The notes beneath the pieces are model-generated. The model worked only from the letters and a program-made list of their open reading frames with translations, made no database searches and was not told the origin of the DNA. The translations under genes and the position numbers were made by a program. A stretch of DNA of 64,000 bases, taken from assembly GCF_000003815.2 (NCBI RefSeq), contig NC_049986.1:14523933-14587932 (forward strand), given 5' to 3'. Of this stretch, positions 26,115-38,985 are shown piece by piece. The stretch is from Branchiostoma floridae (lineage: Eukaryota; Chordata; Leptocardii; Amphioxiformes; Branchiostomatidae). Every line of letters begins with the position of its first letter. Position 1 is the stretch's first letter.

Positions 26115-26332
26115 TTAATACAGAAATGTTAGCAGTAGTTTTACATTCACAGTTTTTGCAGTTGCCACTTCACCACAAACCTAAAACTACCGCAAAAATT
26201 TTTACGTCACAGTATGTGACTACAGTCTATGGCACAGCCGCGAACTTAAAACCACCGCAAACACTCCATTTTCCAGCAAAAGTAAATCACAGCGAAAGTA
26301 AATCCCAGCAAACTAAAAAACATTTACAGTAT
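26115..26332. mobile_element. MITE family C, copy 4 (diverged)
   Basis: Recognisable by AACTTAAAACCACCGCAAA and the right end AACATTTACAGTA. The left end is degraded (AATACAGAAATGTT). Confidence 0.6.
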
Positions 26333-26334
26333 TT

Positions 26335-29300
26335 TGTGCAAATACATGTCCATTAAATTTGGAAAAAGGTCAATTCTATGGGTATTCAGGTCCAACAGTG
26401 TGTGCTAGCCATTACAAAAACACTACAATCTTTGTGGCTCTAGTGACCTTCTAATGTAACAGATGATAAGGCAGTTCACTGCACTATACAATAACTATGC
26501 ACAATAGCCTGATTCCCATTTAAGTCAGGGCCACGGTGGGGTCTCCATTTAGATGAAGTTAATTTGGAGCCCCGCAATTTGTGCAACACTGTATTAAACA
26601 AGATTAGTGACCATGGTAAACTGTAACGAGGTGCTCAACCATTTGGCAACTTCAACGCTCATAGATTACGACCACGCAGAAGCTTTGCATGTCTAAAAAG
26701 TCAAACGTTTCTAGAATACAAAATCATGTGCTAGACAGTTTGCCAAGCCTGCCCGACCAACTCTCATGATGCTAGCACATGATGCACATTACATAGTAAT
26801 AAACCTGCTAAATTACAGTGAGTTACCTCATTACAGCAACATACATGTAGTATCACATTTGGAAATGTCATTTTTACCTCAGAGCCTTGCAACACTGCAT
26901 ATAATCAGATTCAGAGTCAGTATACAGACACCTGAAGTAGACTGTATCTGTATCTATATAGCCGGTATAACTGCCATTCGGCATAACACACCAGCTTCAC
27001 AGGCACGCGGCACGGCAGCAGCTGGTTATATTACACCGAACGACCCGTCACACCTAACCTTTGCAATCTATCTGCAAGGGTTCCTTTAAACTACCCAGAG
27101 AAGATGCCCCTACTGTACTTGGTGATAACAAATTCCATTCTATGATTCTGGGAAAGTACGATAACAAATTCCACTTTATGGTTCTGGGAAAGTATGAATT
27201 GCCACATTGCTGCACAGTGTGCAGCTGGTCTCACCAGTACCAGACTCCACAGATTCCTGGAAAAGTAGTAATGTAACTGCCATAGTTAGTCAGTCAATGA
27301 AGTACATGTTGTACACTGTACAACTTGCGACCTCAGGACAGACTCTCCTGCAGCTGGCCACCTTTTCCACTTTTTGCAGAATTCTACAATCCGTACCCTG
27401 TAGAAAGGCTTGGAGGAAACTAAATAAATGTGTAGCTAGGGAATGCCGTCAAACCTCACCATATGCATTAGGCAGAAATTTTGATACGCAACCCATGTCC
27501 TGACATACATTTCTCAGATTTTATACAAAGGAGTTGACACTGCACCGATCATCAATAAAGGAACAGATAGTATTAAGATGCAGGGTTGTGGTCCATTGAA
27601 GTTGGCAGACCAAATTGGAAAGCCTAATGCTTGCAAACTTTCTAGCCCTTTTCAGACAAAGGTTACTGCAAATGTGTACAGCACTTCACAAAAGTGATAG
27701 CGCATTAAGCACGGCGACAAGGCGTATATGATATAATCATAACACAGTCGTGGGCCGTGGAGATACAGGAGGTGTTGACGTCATTCCGCTGACCCTGGAG
27801 CGATCTTGTTGAGGAGTAGATAGTGTTTAGTGAAACGTTACCCTCGGGTCTTTGCATAATCACTGCTGTAGGCGGCCAAATGGAACAAAAATTACTGCAC
27901 TCAAAACTTGATGAAAGGTTTGCAAGTTGACTCATCATAACTTGTTAATTGGTTTCAGTTGGTTTGAAAACCCCACTTTTTCCTTTATAACACGATTTAG
28001 CAACCATGTTGATATTTATCATATCTTTATGGTCAGCAATTGAACAGGAAGATAAACATAGAAAACATAGAAAGATAACACCAGAAAATGGAACCATGAA
28101 AACTTCTTGCTCATAAAAATGGCACAAAAACTGGAAACCATCTGCTATCTAGCAGGATGAGATAGATGTACATTCAATAGTAAAATATGGCATGTAGCTG
28201 TACTTTCCGCAAAGTTAGAAATAATCAGAAAATCATTTCATACAACCAAGCACAAATTGTAGAACCAACGAAGAAGTTCCAGTATGTTGTCTGCTGTCTA
28301 GCTGTACTTTTGGCAAAGTTAGAAAGTAACAGAAAATCATTTCATACCTAGTACCAATCGTAGAACCAACAAAAAATCCAGTGGTTCTTTGTAAACTGTA
28401 GATTCAGCAAACTATACTTTCGACATTTTTCCTTTTGGACCTTCACCTTCAAGTAACAAAATAAATTCAGCAGATGTTTGCTAAGGGCAAAATGCAACGA
28501 TTTCTGTAGTGCATAACTGGTTCCGATGGGTAAAAATTAGAGTACATCGATCAAACTCTGCTGGCTGTCGATGAAGGATTGAGTGTGTTGGCCAGTGAAT
28601 ATAATTTCCCCACAAACTAGTCCTGCACCGCTGAGATACCGTGAGCGCTGACGTCAACATCACCAGGTATACGCCTCACGGAGATAAGTCGTCCTCAATG
28701 AAAGGTGTAATCCGCGGCTTCCTGTCCTCGTAAACACATACAGGATGTAGACAAAAGCTGTGAAGCTTTTCCCTTTGTACAGTAAGGGTGTCTTTTACGT
28801 GGAAGTAGCAGGATTTTCATGGTTTCAGCGCCTATCCTTTAACTGCTGTAATGGGATTCAACAGGAGGCCATTCAACTTTGGAACTTGAACAAGAATAAA
28901 GATTAACTAAAGGAAACTTTTAATGAGTCAAGAGAAGATACTTCTGACAGAAAAACTTTATTTCAATTTTGAGGAATGTAAGTTTTGAAGAACAGGGTTA
29001 TCAATCAGTTGCTGTAAAATACTAGTAATGGAATTTATAGGATTTCTAGAAAGAAGTGTAAAAGTGTGATGATAATTCATTCAAAGTTGATACAGGCAAA
29101 ACCAACACATGCTAAAAACTTAATTGCTCTGATTATATTTTCACCAGTCTGCAGCAGAACTCATTGATTTCCAAGACATACTACAATGAGGATATTGTTT
29201 CTGAAAAATCTTGATTCCAAAGGGGTTCAAAACCATCAATTTTATTAGAGCATAGTGCCATCATGGCATTATTTCCTTTGTGAGCACCAAACATACAGTT

Positions 29301-31150
29301 ATCAATACTTTCATGCAAATGTTTATTGGTGTTTTTTCCAACAGTTTGGTTTAAGTGCAGTGTAACATGATGGTGGATTGATTTGGAACCTCGTGCATTG
29401 GGGCTTCTGACTGCAAACAGATTTGGTCACAGAAGTTTGAGAGTTTTCTAATTATGACACATCTGTACTCATTGATGGATCTTCATGCAGGTATGCATTC
29501 TTTGATGGAAAATGGGTAGAACATAAACTGCTCAAGCAAGCATGGGCAAGCCAATCCAATAAACTTTACAGTGATGAAAGTGAGGTATGTTGCCTCAGAA
29601 CTCCATTTTCAAAATCCTTAAGTCAAGTTCAATACGCAGAGAATACAAATAAGTTCATCAACACGTGTTTCCATTAAAACCAGCGGCGCACGTTACGGCA
29701 CGTTTCCATCGATCACCGTGTCTGTGCGGCACGCAGCTCATATTTCACCAGACCTCCACAGGCGCTGCGCACTGTGATTCATGAGAAACCTGATAATTTT
29801 CAAAGTAACCATCACGCACTGTTTGGCTAGTGTCACTTCAACATGTACATCTGACCTTCAGTCAACACCTTTCAAGTCAAGGTCAAAGTCAACGGCAGGC
29901 AATACAGAGTCTATACGCTGTTTCTTGCGTCTCCGTGCAACAGACGGCACATTCTCTGTACAAAGTTTGGTACCTCATTGCTGAGCTCTTCGTCTTTCTC
30001 AAAATTGCTGCCGCCAAACCGTGTGAGCCTACATGGCAGAAACCTCAGGTCCAAACGCCACTGTAAATCAGTTATACAACGAGAAAACCAAATTCCCTTC
30101 TCGGCATTATAAGAAGTATGCCATGTACAGATGTTTGAGATCAAAATGATGTACAGCAAAATCGTAACTATGACTACAAGCAAGTGACATTGTGGTGTTA
30201 GAGAGCTATATTGACAGCACTTTTCTTGTCACAATCCTTGAACTAATGAATTAAATCAGTCACAGTGGGATAAACTAGTGTCTGATTAGTGACCTTTTCT
30301 GCAGCAGGACTACAGAACATGCATGAAGTGAGCTTGACAATGATATATCATCATATATAACAGTCATGGGTGGCACCTCTGATATACAGCCTACAGCCTG
30401 GCACACTCCCATCATCATTATGTACTGTAGTCAGTATGTGTGATGATCTATCATTATCCTAATCAACTTCTGAATTACTTTTTTTCTGAAACCTTGTGAG
30501 GACATCTGGAATCTACATGGATTGTTCATCTGTAATAACTTCCTCTGACATTTCTTTGAGTAATGGCTGTCTCAAATGTTATGTTCTTTTTATTCTCACT
30601 CCCATGGGAAGAATAACGTCTTTTCTCAGTGTCCCCTATATCTGCATGAGGTTTCTTGTTCAGATAGCCACACAGAATTATATTAGTTGTTTTTAAGGCT
30701 TCTTGATATGAGAGCTAGTACAGTAGTAGACTAAGAGAAGAGGAAAATTGGTTGTACCAGAACAACAAAGTGAGGCAAGTTGGTCGCTCACTAAATGAAT
30801 GAAACAACCTTGAAATGCATCAAAAACAATTTCAGCAAATCTGCATGATACATTAGTACATAAATCAAACAACATGGAAAACACTTTGAATTCAAAGCTG
30901 GAACCATGGCTCATAACTCATCAAGACTGGAAGCCCCTCAGCTTTGAAATTGCATGTGCAAGCATTAATGACATGTTGACAAGGCAGCATTCAAACTCTG
31001 TAGGGGATAGCTGTCATTAGTAGACCTGCTGATCATTCTTCATCTATTACTATTAGACACCTTGTCATCAGTGTATGGAACGATTGTCAACATCCAAAAC
31101 AAAATGAAGGAAAAATCATGGCCAACTTTTCCTCCTACAGACCTTTCATT
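26335..31150. other. No gene seen; two local duplications
   Basis: A 36-bp tandem pair (27124-27195, GATAACAAATTCCA...) encodes a 12-residue repeat in one frame. An imperfect direct repeat of about 120 bp (28195-28385, TAGAACCAACGAAGAAG and TAGAACCAACAAAAAAT) also occurs. The GC-richer stretch at 29.65-30.07 kb could not be assigned. Confidence 0.35.
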
Positions 31151-31158
31151 CCTGCAAA

Positions 31159-31293
31159 AAAGCAGTTACTCAAGCAACTGGATATGATTTTAGAAACGGT
31201 CATTTCAAACACAATCCGATGTCTTTCGTCAATGACACTGATCATTTCCAAAATCATATCCAGTTGCTTGAATGAGCAACTGCTTTTGGTGTA
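31159..31293. mobile_element. Foldback element family B, copy 2 (short)
   Basis: It has the same arms as 8877-9172 (AAAGCAGTTACTCAAGCAAC and its complement) and the same inner hairpin, but with a loop about 160 bp shorter. The 3' flanks of both copies are also alike (GTGTATCTTAT..ACCT.GATGTCT), so the true element is longer than the arms. Confidence 0.75.
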
Positions 31294-31299
31294 TCTTAT

Positions 31300-32750
31300 T
31301 ACCTGGATGTCTAACCTTCATCGATGGACCTTTAGTTTAATTTCCTTCAGAAATTCTATATTAATTGAATAGAAATAGCAACATAATGAAAAGTCTGCAT
31401 TTTGACTTAATTTGTTGGAAATAACCTTAATAATATTGCACAGTAAACTTCTGCATACATGTAAGTCACCTCTTGTCCTAAAGGCACAATGTTTTAATTA
31501 ACCATCTGCAGGTTAGATATGGAACCCTTATGGCAACAAACACATTAAATTGTTCTGCCATCCTTTATAGGTCTCCCTTGGTATCTCCGGGATTCAGATG
31601 TGCCATGTACATGTTGTATATTGATGATAGAATCCCTTGGTTGCGTTGTCCCAGTTTCTAAGACACTTATCGATCTGCATCTCAGTGTTGTCTTATATTA
31701 CATGTAGATTGTAGATTACGGTTTGCCCATTGACTTTCTGTATCTTGCCTTATATCAGAAAATAGAACCATGAGTTCTGTTTGTCAGGCATTCATCTCAC
31801 AGACGTAGGTGATTGAGTAGGTTGCAAATGACAGAAGGTTTTGCAAACTGCCACTGACAAATGTTGCTTCTCATTTGGATAGAAGTTGCAGCCAGGAATG
31901 TCATCTCACCAAAATGATGAAATTCAAATTTCATCAATACTAAGAAAACAAAAATTAAGAACATAATCCTATCATAATAGGCCAAAAATACATCTGTATA
32001 TACTGGTAGGTAAAATTTTCACTTTTATATCTCATTGTTTATCTCTTGCGCTCAACAGTCACAATCAATGTTATATATTAACCATTATGAACTTCACAAA
32101 ACTTCACTTCCAGCAAGGCCGATGAACCCGTTTTTGATCTGTTGAGCAGAAGGATGTTATCCATATTCTCCACTGTGGGATGGACAACTTATAATAGAAC
32201 CTGTCCATCTCTGCCACTCTTGTTCTTTGCTCTTTTGAACACTCCTTTTGAACCTGAGGACATTCCCTGTCCTGACATTTCCTCATCTTTACCCTGACGT
32301 CCAGAACTACCCACTGATGAAAGTGGCAGGAGAGAAAGATATGCGGCAAGGATGAGTGAGAGTGAGTGAGTGAGGAGAGAAAGGTCAGGATTTGACAGAC
32401 GCCATCAGGGTGAATCCTGATAAAACGTCCGACCGGAAATGCGAAGCATGCGCCTTCATCAAACTACATGACGTAAAAGAGTAATCTGTGCTAAGCCTTC
32501 CGTCGCATATGAAAGTCACACACCACATTCTACTCAATTTGTCACCAGACTGGAAATTAATCTTTCACACGTCCAAATTAGTATTGGTATCCGGTGAACC
32601 CAAGACATGTAAGGTTAACCAAAGTTAACACTGAAGCTGGCAGGTGATACCTGTATGCTCATCAATTCAAATTATTGCATTACTGTTCCATGTAGCCTTT
32701 AGCCTTATAAGTTCTTCATTAACTGAGCCACAAACCATGCATCTATTTAG
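31300..32750. other. No gene seen
   Basis: AT-rich and unassigned. The minus-strand frame at 32104-32349 has no recognisable features. Confidence 0.3.
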
Positions 32751-32751
32751 C

Positions 32752-32948
32752 TAGTCTCTACCAGACTGACTACGCTGGCTATTATAGGGAGGATAATTTG
32801 CCAGGGAAGTTTTGCTTCCAGAGGAGTTGGTCGGCCGCCCAGAGGGGAAACATGAATCTAAGCGTGGACTGACTCCCCTGGCAAATTTCCCAATTTTTGT
32901 CAAATTCTACGATCCCCGCACCCCTGTAGGAAGGCCTGGTGGAGGCTA
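32752..32948. mobile_element. MITE with 9-bp target duplication (MULE-like), short
   Basis: The ends are TAGTCTCTACCAGACTGACT and the complement of TAGCCTCCACCAGGCCTTCC. The flanks CTATTTAGC (32743-32751) and TTATTTAGC (32949-32957) agree at 8 of 9 bases. Nine-base duplications are typical of Mutator-like elements. Confidence 0.7.
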
Positions 32949-32959
32949 TTATTTAGCCG

Positions 32960-35165
32960 ACAATAGCAGCTTTTGTGGATACTGACGAATCAATTTCATA
33001 TTCATGTACAGATACATGTAGAAATCTGTCCTTATTCATGATGTGGTATTTTATTTTACCGATTTCCTTATTTATGATGTGGTATTTTTTATCAATTTCT
33101 TCATCAGTCCTAAGGGAAGAAGCAGACATTGTGGCCCTCATGATCAGACAGGACAGGCAGTCTACAAACCACACCTGTGGTGAGACAAACTGATAACACC
33201 ATCATTATCTCATCTTGACCCAGTTTCCCATCACTCATTCCCCCTGGGGGCAGCTCACAATCAATTCTCTGTGTAAGATCAGCCCCCATCAGCTTCTGTG
33301 ATGAATTGTTTATGTCATAAATACAGATCTCCATTCACTTCTCAAGATTATCAAGGGATAACAGCAACATGTTTGACCCAAATCACAGGATGAGAGGCCT
33401 GTCTTTTATGGGTCATCTACTAAGAAACACTCCCATTTTTTCTGCACAAGACAGCTTTTGAGATTGCAACTGAGATGTCCTGGAGGGTCATTTTCAGTGT
33501 GTAATGGGTTTTTCAGCTGTGGAGGCTTGTTATGAAGATATTCTTCTTCCCCATTACAAGATGACCGGGACGATAGTAGTACATTCACTCCAGAGTTCTA
33601 GCCAGTGTCCGTCCTTCCTTCCTTTGACGGTATTTTGCTGCTGGGGACGGACATAAATTTTGCCATTCTGTCCTCCTTGAAGGACAAAAATCGGCATGTA
33701 AAGATATTAAAACAGATGCCATTGAACCAAGCAGAGTCTACAAGCATCTGCCCCTCAAAATGCAGGAAATAGTATCTAAGATGGTCTAGATTTAAAAATT
33801 TTCCAGGGGGGAACATGCTCCCAGACCCCTCCTAGGATCTGCCTTCTGCGCTCCACACAATTTTCAAATTCAAAATCCAGGGGACGGAGAAAAAAATCAG
33901 ACTAGAACACTGATTTACTCTCTTCTTGAATACCACAAACATTCAGTTCTCATTTGTGAAACATGAGAGTACGAATGGGGCAGCATGCTTGACCAGTCCT
34001 GTATTGGTAAACTTATTAGCTGGAGAATAATCTACACCACTACAAAATAACATGTTTCCAGTACATGTGTTTGTATTCTGAAGACCAAATGATGGCAAAG
34101 TATGTATTACCGGTAAGAATACATTTCTAACAAAGCAGACACATGCCACAAACTGTTATAAAAAATGGGGTACATTCCATCTGTTAGTATAACACTACCA
34201 GTCATACCAGTAATAGATATGACTAATTGCTTCAGGAAGTTATTTCCACATGGGAAAGTTCAATATCAAAAACAGGCACAGCTCAGCTCAATTTCCTCTA
34301 AATATCTTTATTCATTAAATTTCCAGACTATTTGTTGGTCCACACAGCTAAGTTTTGGGGGGCTGGTTTATACAACAGAACAGAATCTAAAGAATACAAA
34401 CTGGAATGCAATAAGAATAACAATTTATGAGTTTTACAAACAAGGGAAAGGGAATATCTGAGGATGCTTCCAGAATACTGACTGATAAAAAGTTCAACTT
34501 GTTGAAAGAAGTAAGGTAGGACATCAAGCTACAAGCACCATCTAGTGATTTAAAAGAAAACTGCAGTATACCTCTATCTAATTGCAACTTTATATCAAAC
34601 ATTGCAAATAATCTTCAATGCAAATCATCTTCATTGTACTGTAACTCAAAAGCTAGTAGTTGCAGAAGACTGTACAAAAATCCATATGAATACAAATCAT
34701 TGAATGACTCAACTGGTAGAAACAAGTAGGAAGGGTCACAGCACCGCCTTGTGATCAATAAGAAAACTGCAGCCTGCCTGCAAAGTATCTAATCCTAAAG
34801 TTTGTCTCATTTACAGAGAATACTAAGAATAGCACACCACTTCCCCAAATTACTTTGAGAACAGCAACTTAGCACAACAAACAATGCCAACCAACATTGA
34901 TGAACAAATGTCAACAAATGTGGATTCAGCACCAAGGACAGAGGCAACCTTGTCTGACATCCGCACAGCTTCAAGGGTTCTCAGGGCACTGGGAGATCCA
35001 ATAAACAGTGGAAAACTTTGGAAAGTCAGTATGCCTTTCTGAGGATGGTTAACCCAATACTTTGGGTCATTGACCAGGCAGCCATGTTGTCGAAAATGTA
35101 GGCTTGTCGTAAAAGGAGAAATCTGAACCCAGACAAATCTACCTCACAATTATCACTTCCAGCAG
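32960..35165. other. No gene seen
   Basis: Probable RABGAP1 intron. Only short unrelated frames are present. Confidence 0.3.
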
Positions 35166-35174
35166 AGAAAGACA

Positions 35175-35581
35175 TAGCCTGGATACCATACCCCAACCTC
35201 AAAAATATCTTTCGTGTTGGGGTCTGGCAGGATGGCTGTAGAAATGTTCTCGAAGGCCCTTGCTCAGAGGGAGGAGAACCTAGGATTTATGACCACTCAC
35301 ACCACAGGTAGCCAGCTACAACACACCACAGTTGGTCAGCAGGCTATCACAGTAGCGAATCAGGTATTTGGTGGCCACTGTTATGGATTCAAAAAATACA
35401 GTTGAGGGTCATTAACCAATCATGGTAGGGGTGTAGTACCTCCTGCTGATCCTGCTGCTGTTCTATTGGTGGAGTTTTTTGCCCACTATAAGGTGCAAAA
35501 TTGAGAACCCGGCCTATGCCATCCTGCCAGACCCCTGCACGATAGATACTTGAGGTCGGGCTGGGGTTGGTAACCAGGCTA
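35175..35581. mobile_element. MITE with perfect 9-bp target duplication (MULE-like)
   Basis: This is a 407-bp element. Its ends TAGCCTGGATACCATACCCC and GGGGTTGGTAACCAGGCTA are inverted repeats, with inner arms GGGGTCTGGCAGGATGGC and GCCATCCTGCCAGACCCC. It is flanked by AGAAAGACA at 35166-35174 and 35582-35590, a perfect 9-bp duplication. It lies 238 bp downstream of RABGAP1 exon 12, in the large intron. Confidence 0.85.
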
Positions 35582-35818
35582 AGAAAGACAAAGTTCTATT
35601 GGACACTGTATTTAGTGGGAGTTTAAAATGACTCCTAATCATGGCCCATTGCGCTGAACTGCAAAGCCATGACGTTGGCTCATTGTGTTGAGCTCATGAT
35701 AGGGTTATAAATATAAGACCATTTTACATATGGCCACATACCGTAAAGCCTAAAACTCTTCACACAGAGGCACTCTTCACTCAAGACTTACAAACTAAAA
35801 CAGAAGTGTGAGCTGTAC

Positions 35819-35920
35819 CTTAGTGATGAGCACCCTGTAGTTCTCCATCATCTGTGTTCCGTTCTCATGGCAACCAGCCAATAACTGCCACACCTCCCCT
35901 CGCAGGGCCTCGGGTACACC
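35819..35920 (-). CDS. RABGAP1: RABGAP1 coding exon 12, start of the TBC domain; last exon seen
   Basis: This exon is 34 codons in phase 0 and encodes [20 protein letters not shown] and YRVLITK. This is TBC motif A (RGxxW). The acceptor is cctgtag and the donor is gtacagct. The next expected exon, with the Arg finger, was not found between here and position 1. Confidence 0.95.
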
Positions 35921-38900
35921 CTACAGGAGAACATGGGAAACTCATCAACACTATTCCAACAAGACTTACACAAACTATCAAAAGTACTTCAGGTTAATTT
36001 TCATGGGCTTATATTCATAAAGGTGAGATTTATGCTTTTACAATTCCATGAGGATTAGAATCATTTATGTTAGATTGCTTCATTGAAAGCTTATAATCAA
36101 GAGGACTGACTGTTGTCAAAAGTTATCAAATGTTAGAAAGGCAAACAAAATTTTGTTGTTTTCTAAATAAGCTGGCTCGAATCAATGATTTTAACCAGCA
36201 AAAAAGTTTCTTCTATCATGAAATGTGCAACAAAAAGCACCAAGAGCACTTTCTCTGTTGGAAATGAAAGGGGTGGGTGGGTTGGCTTGGTTCACCAGGC
36301 ACGCCAGAGTCTGGCGCGACAGAGTCCGGCGCGACAGAGTCCGGCGCAACGGAGTCCGACCAGCACGTCAAATTACAAATTACCAAAATACAAGCCAAGA
36401 GCTCTGTTCTTAGAATATGAAACAGATAGTGTAGACAATTTCTCACACAGGAACACAGAGCCAAAAGAGAATTCCTCACCTTCCTGCAGAGCTGGTGCAG
36501 CTGTTTGGGGCGGGTGCTGAGGTTCTGTCTCCACTTGGCCAGCATGTCTCCCCACGTCTCCAGGATATCACCTTCACACTCCTTACTCACATCACCCGAA
36601 CCACTCAGCAGGGGCTCGTCGTTTTCTGAAGAGGAAGGAAAACTACACGTTAGGCTGAAGAATGAGGAACTGAAGAGCGTTGTCTTGAACAGTACCGTAG
36701 GAAAATGCCAGGTAAACCATTTTTGAACCTGGCCTTCCTTTCCACAACCGCTACAAACCTACCAAAAATCACAAAGTTCCTTCCACAATTTCTAGAGCTA
36801 TATGCTGTTGACCTACATAGAGACCCATCACCCAATGGAATAACCGAAAACATACCCTTTTTGGCGAAGGCAACTAGTGGTCATTTTTTTAAACATACAA
36901 TCACAACATTTGTTTTCAGCACCAAGGACAGGGTGTTTATAATTGTGCATATACTAGTTTTAACAATCGTTTCCTGTTTTTAACAACTGATGTAACACGG
37001 CAGCACAATTCAGGGTTGTGATAGTCACCATGCTACCTGTCCCGTGAAGTGTGTGTCAGAACAAATAAACCAGTATGATGATAAGTATGCCTAGGATCCA
37101 TCAGAAAATTTTAGATCAGGATGGTCATTCCAATTTCAGTTACACATGTCCTTAACAAAAACTGCAGATGGGAAACCTCTGGTGGCTTGGTCCTGTGCTG
37201 ATTTATTGTGGGGCTTAATACAATAAATAAAGGGGTTCCGTTGCAGAATGTTTTGTTTTGCGCATTCTTTTTAAAACACTCAAAGAACAATATAATGACA
37301 CAAATGTGCTAGTATGGTGAAGTAAATGTTGATACCGTACCGATTGACTAATCCAGAATATTTCCAATTTGAATGCTCTAAAATTGTGTTGGGTGCTTTT
37401 AACACATGTCAGGAAAGGTTACATGTAGGTTAATACCTTTATAGCTCTGTCAAATGTACAAATACAACTGTATTCTATTCTTCTCTGTAATTAGCTTCAT
37501 CAGAATTTGTAGATCATAGAGAAATTAATTTCTTGAACCTCACTTTCCCATTTTTCTTCCTTTGCTTCTACATCAATCACCAGGCATCCAGAAATTTCCA
37601 AATATCTATTTCAGCTCCTCCAATTTGATTAGAACTACAATTTCAGTAGAAATGTCTCATGTGATAGTGAGTAGCCAGTTGCATTCTTATCATCTTACTT
37701 GTCAGTGTCACAACGGTCTACATGTAACAAGTGCTAATCAATAACAGACAGTAACAATCTCGAAGTATTTTGTGTTATATACAAGCATATGTACAGTACA
37801 ATATAACTTCAGCTATTTCTCTATCCTCAGCCTTTTCATTACTTCTCTTCTGTTCCTTGATAATCATAAAATGGGCACAGAACAAATCATTTTTCCTATA
37901 ACACATGATTGTACACGTAATTTTGGACGTGCCATGCCTCCACAATTCTGATTCAATTACAGGCTACATAGAAGGTTGATGCAGTTATATATAAGAAATC
38001 AATTACTATAATGATAGGGATTTTTTCCTAATCATAACGTCATACATGTTTGATGTAGACTTCTATATCCCAGTGTGAAATTCATGATATTATCATGATA
38101 GTCATCTTCAACTACAAGATGCTATCCTCAGTGTGATATTGCACATACATGTACCGAGTGGGAGGTAACAAATCCTAAAAGAATCACAAAGGTCACCTTG
38201 AAAATCAGAACATTTGATTTTACAGTGACAGAGAATATTTCAAGAGTCCTGACATTGTAAAAACATACCTTTAGAATATTCAAGAACTGTAGTCTGCTCT
38301 TGTGTATAGACGACAGTTTCCTGATTCATGGTGTCTACATGCAGCTGGAGGCATTTACACTGAAATAGCTGTCCCAAGTTCAACATGCTTCGCCTCCCTA
38401 ACTGATTTAGCATTCTGAATGCCTCACGCCAAGACAAGACAAAATCCAATATGATTTGGGTCTGATGTCTTCTTTCCCATTCAACGTGCTCTCATGTAAT
38501 CAAAATGGAAGAGAATATGTCAAGAAATACTTCCATATTTCCGTTTTGATTTCTACTCTGGCAGTTGTAAATTGCATCTCTTGAAAAGATGATTATGAAG
38601 ATAACTATCGTTCCCTGTACTTTCAATCTGGAACGGTCTTGACACTGAGCCAATGTTATGCAGCAAAAAGCCATGATTAGTATTCTTTACACACAAAATC
38701 ATTGTAAGACTGACTGCACATGTTGACGTACACTGGACACCACCTATCCATCTGCCTTTGTAACGCTGACCTACACACGTGGGAGGGCAGTGAGTTTTGG
38801 CTGTGAGGAACATTGATGAGTAGCAGCTGCAACTCAAACTGTTGTGTCTCATCACTTGTCTGAGGGAAATTTGGGGGATTCTTTTAAACCGACTAATGTC

Positions 38901-38943
38901 TGTCAACACTGACTAAGCCCTTACAAATACACACAAACACACA

Positions 38944-38985
<42 letters not shown>

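Noticed and set aside
1-35818. Search for the RABGAP1 catalytic TBC exons (IxxDxxR, YCQGQ, coiled coil)
   Set aside because: Read on the minus strand by eye, no segment with these motifs and matching splice sites was found; a translated alignment should confirm the absence.
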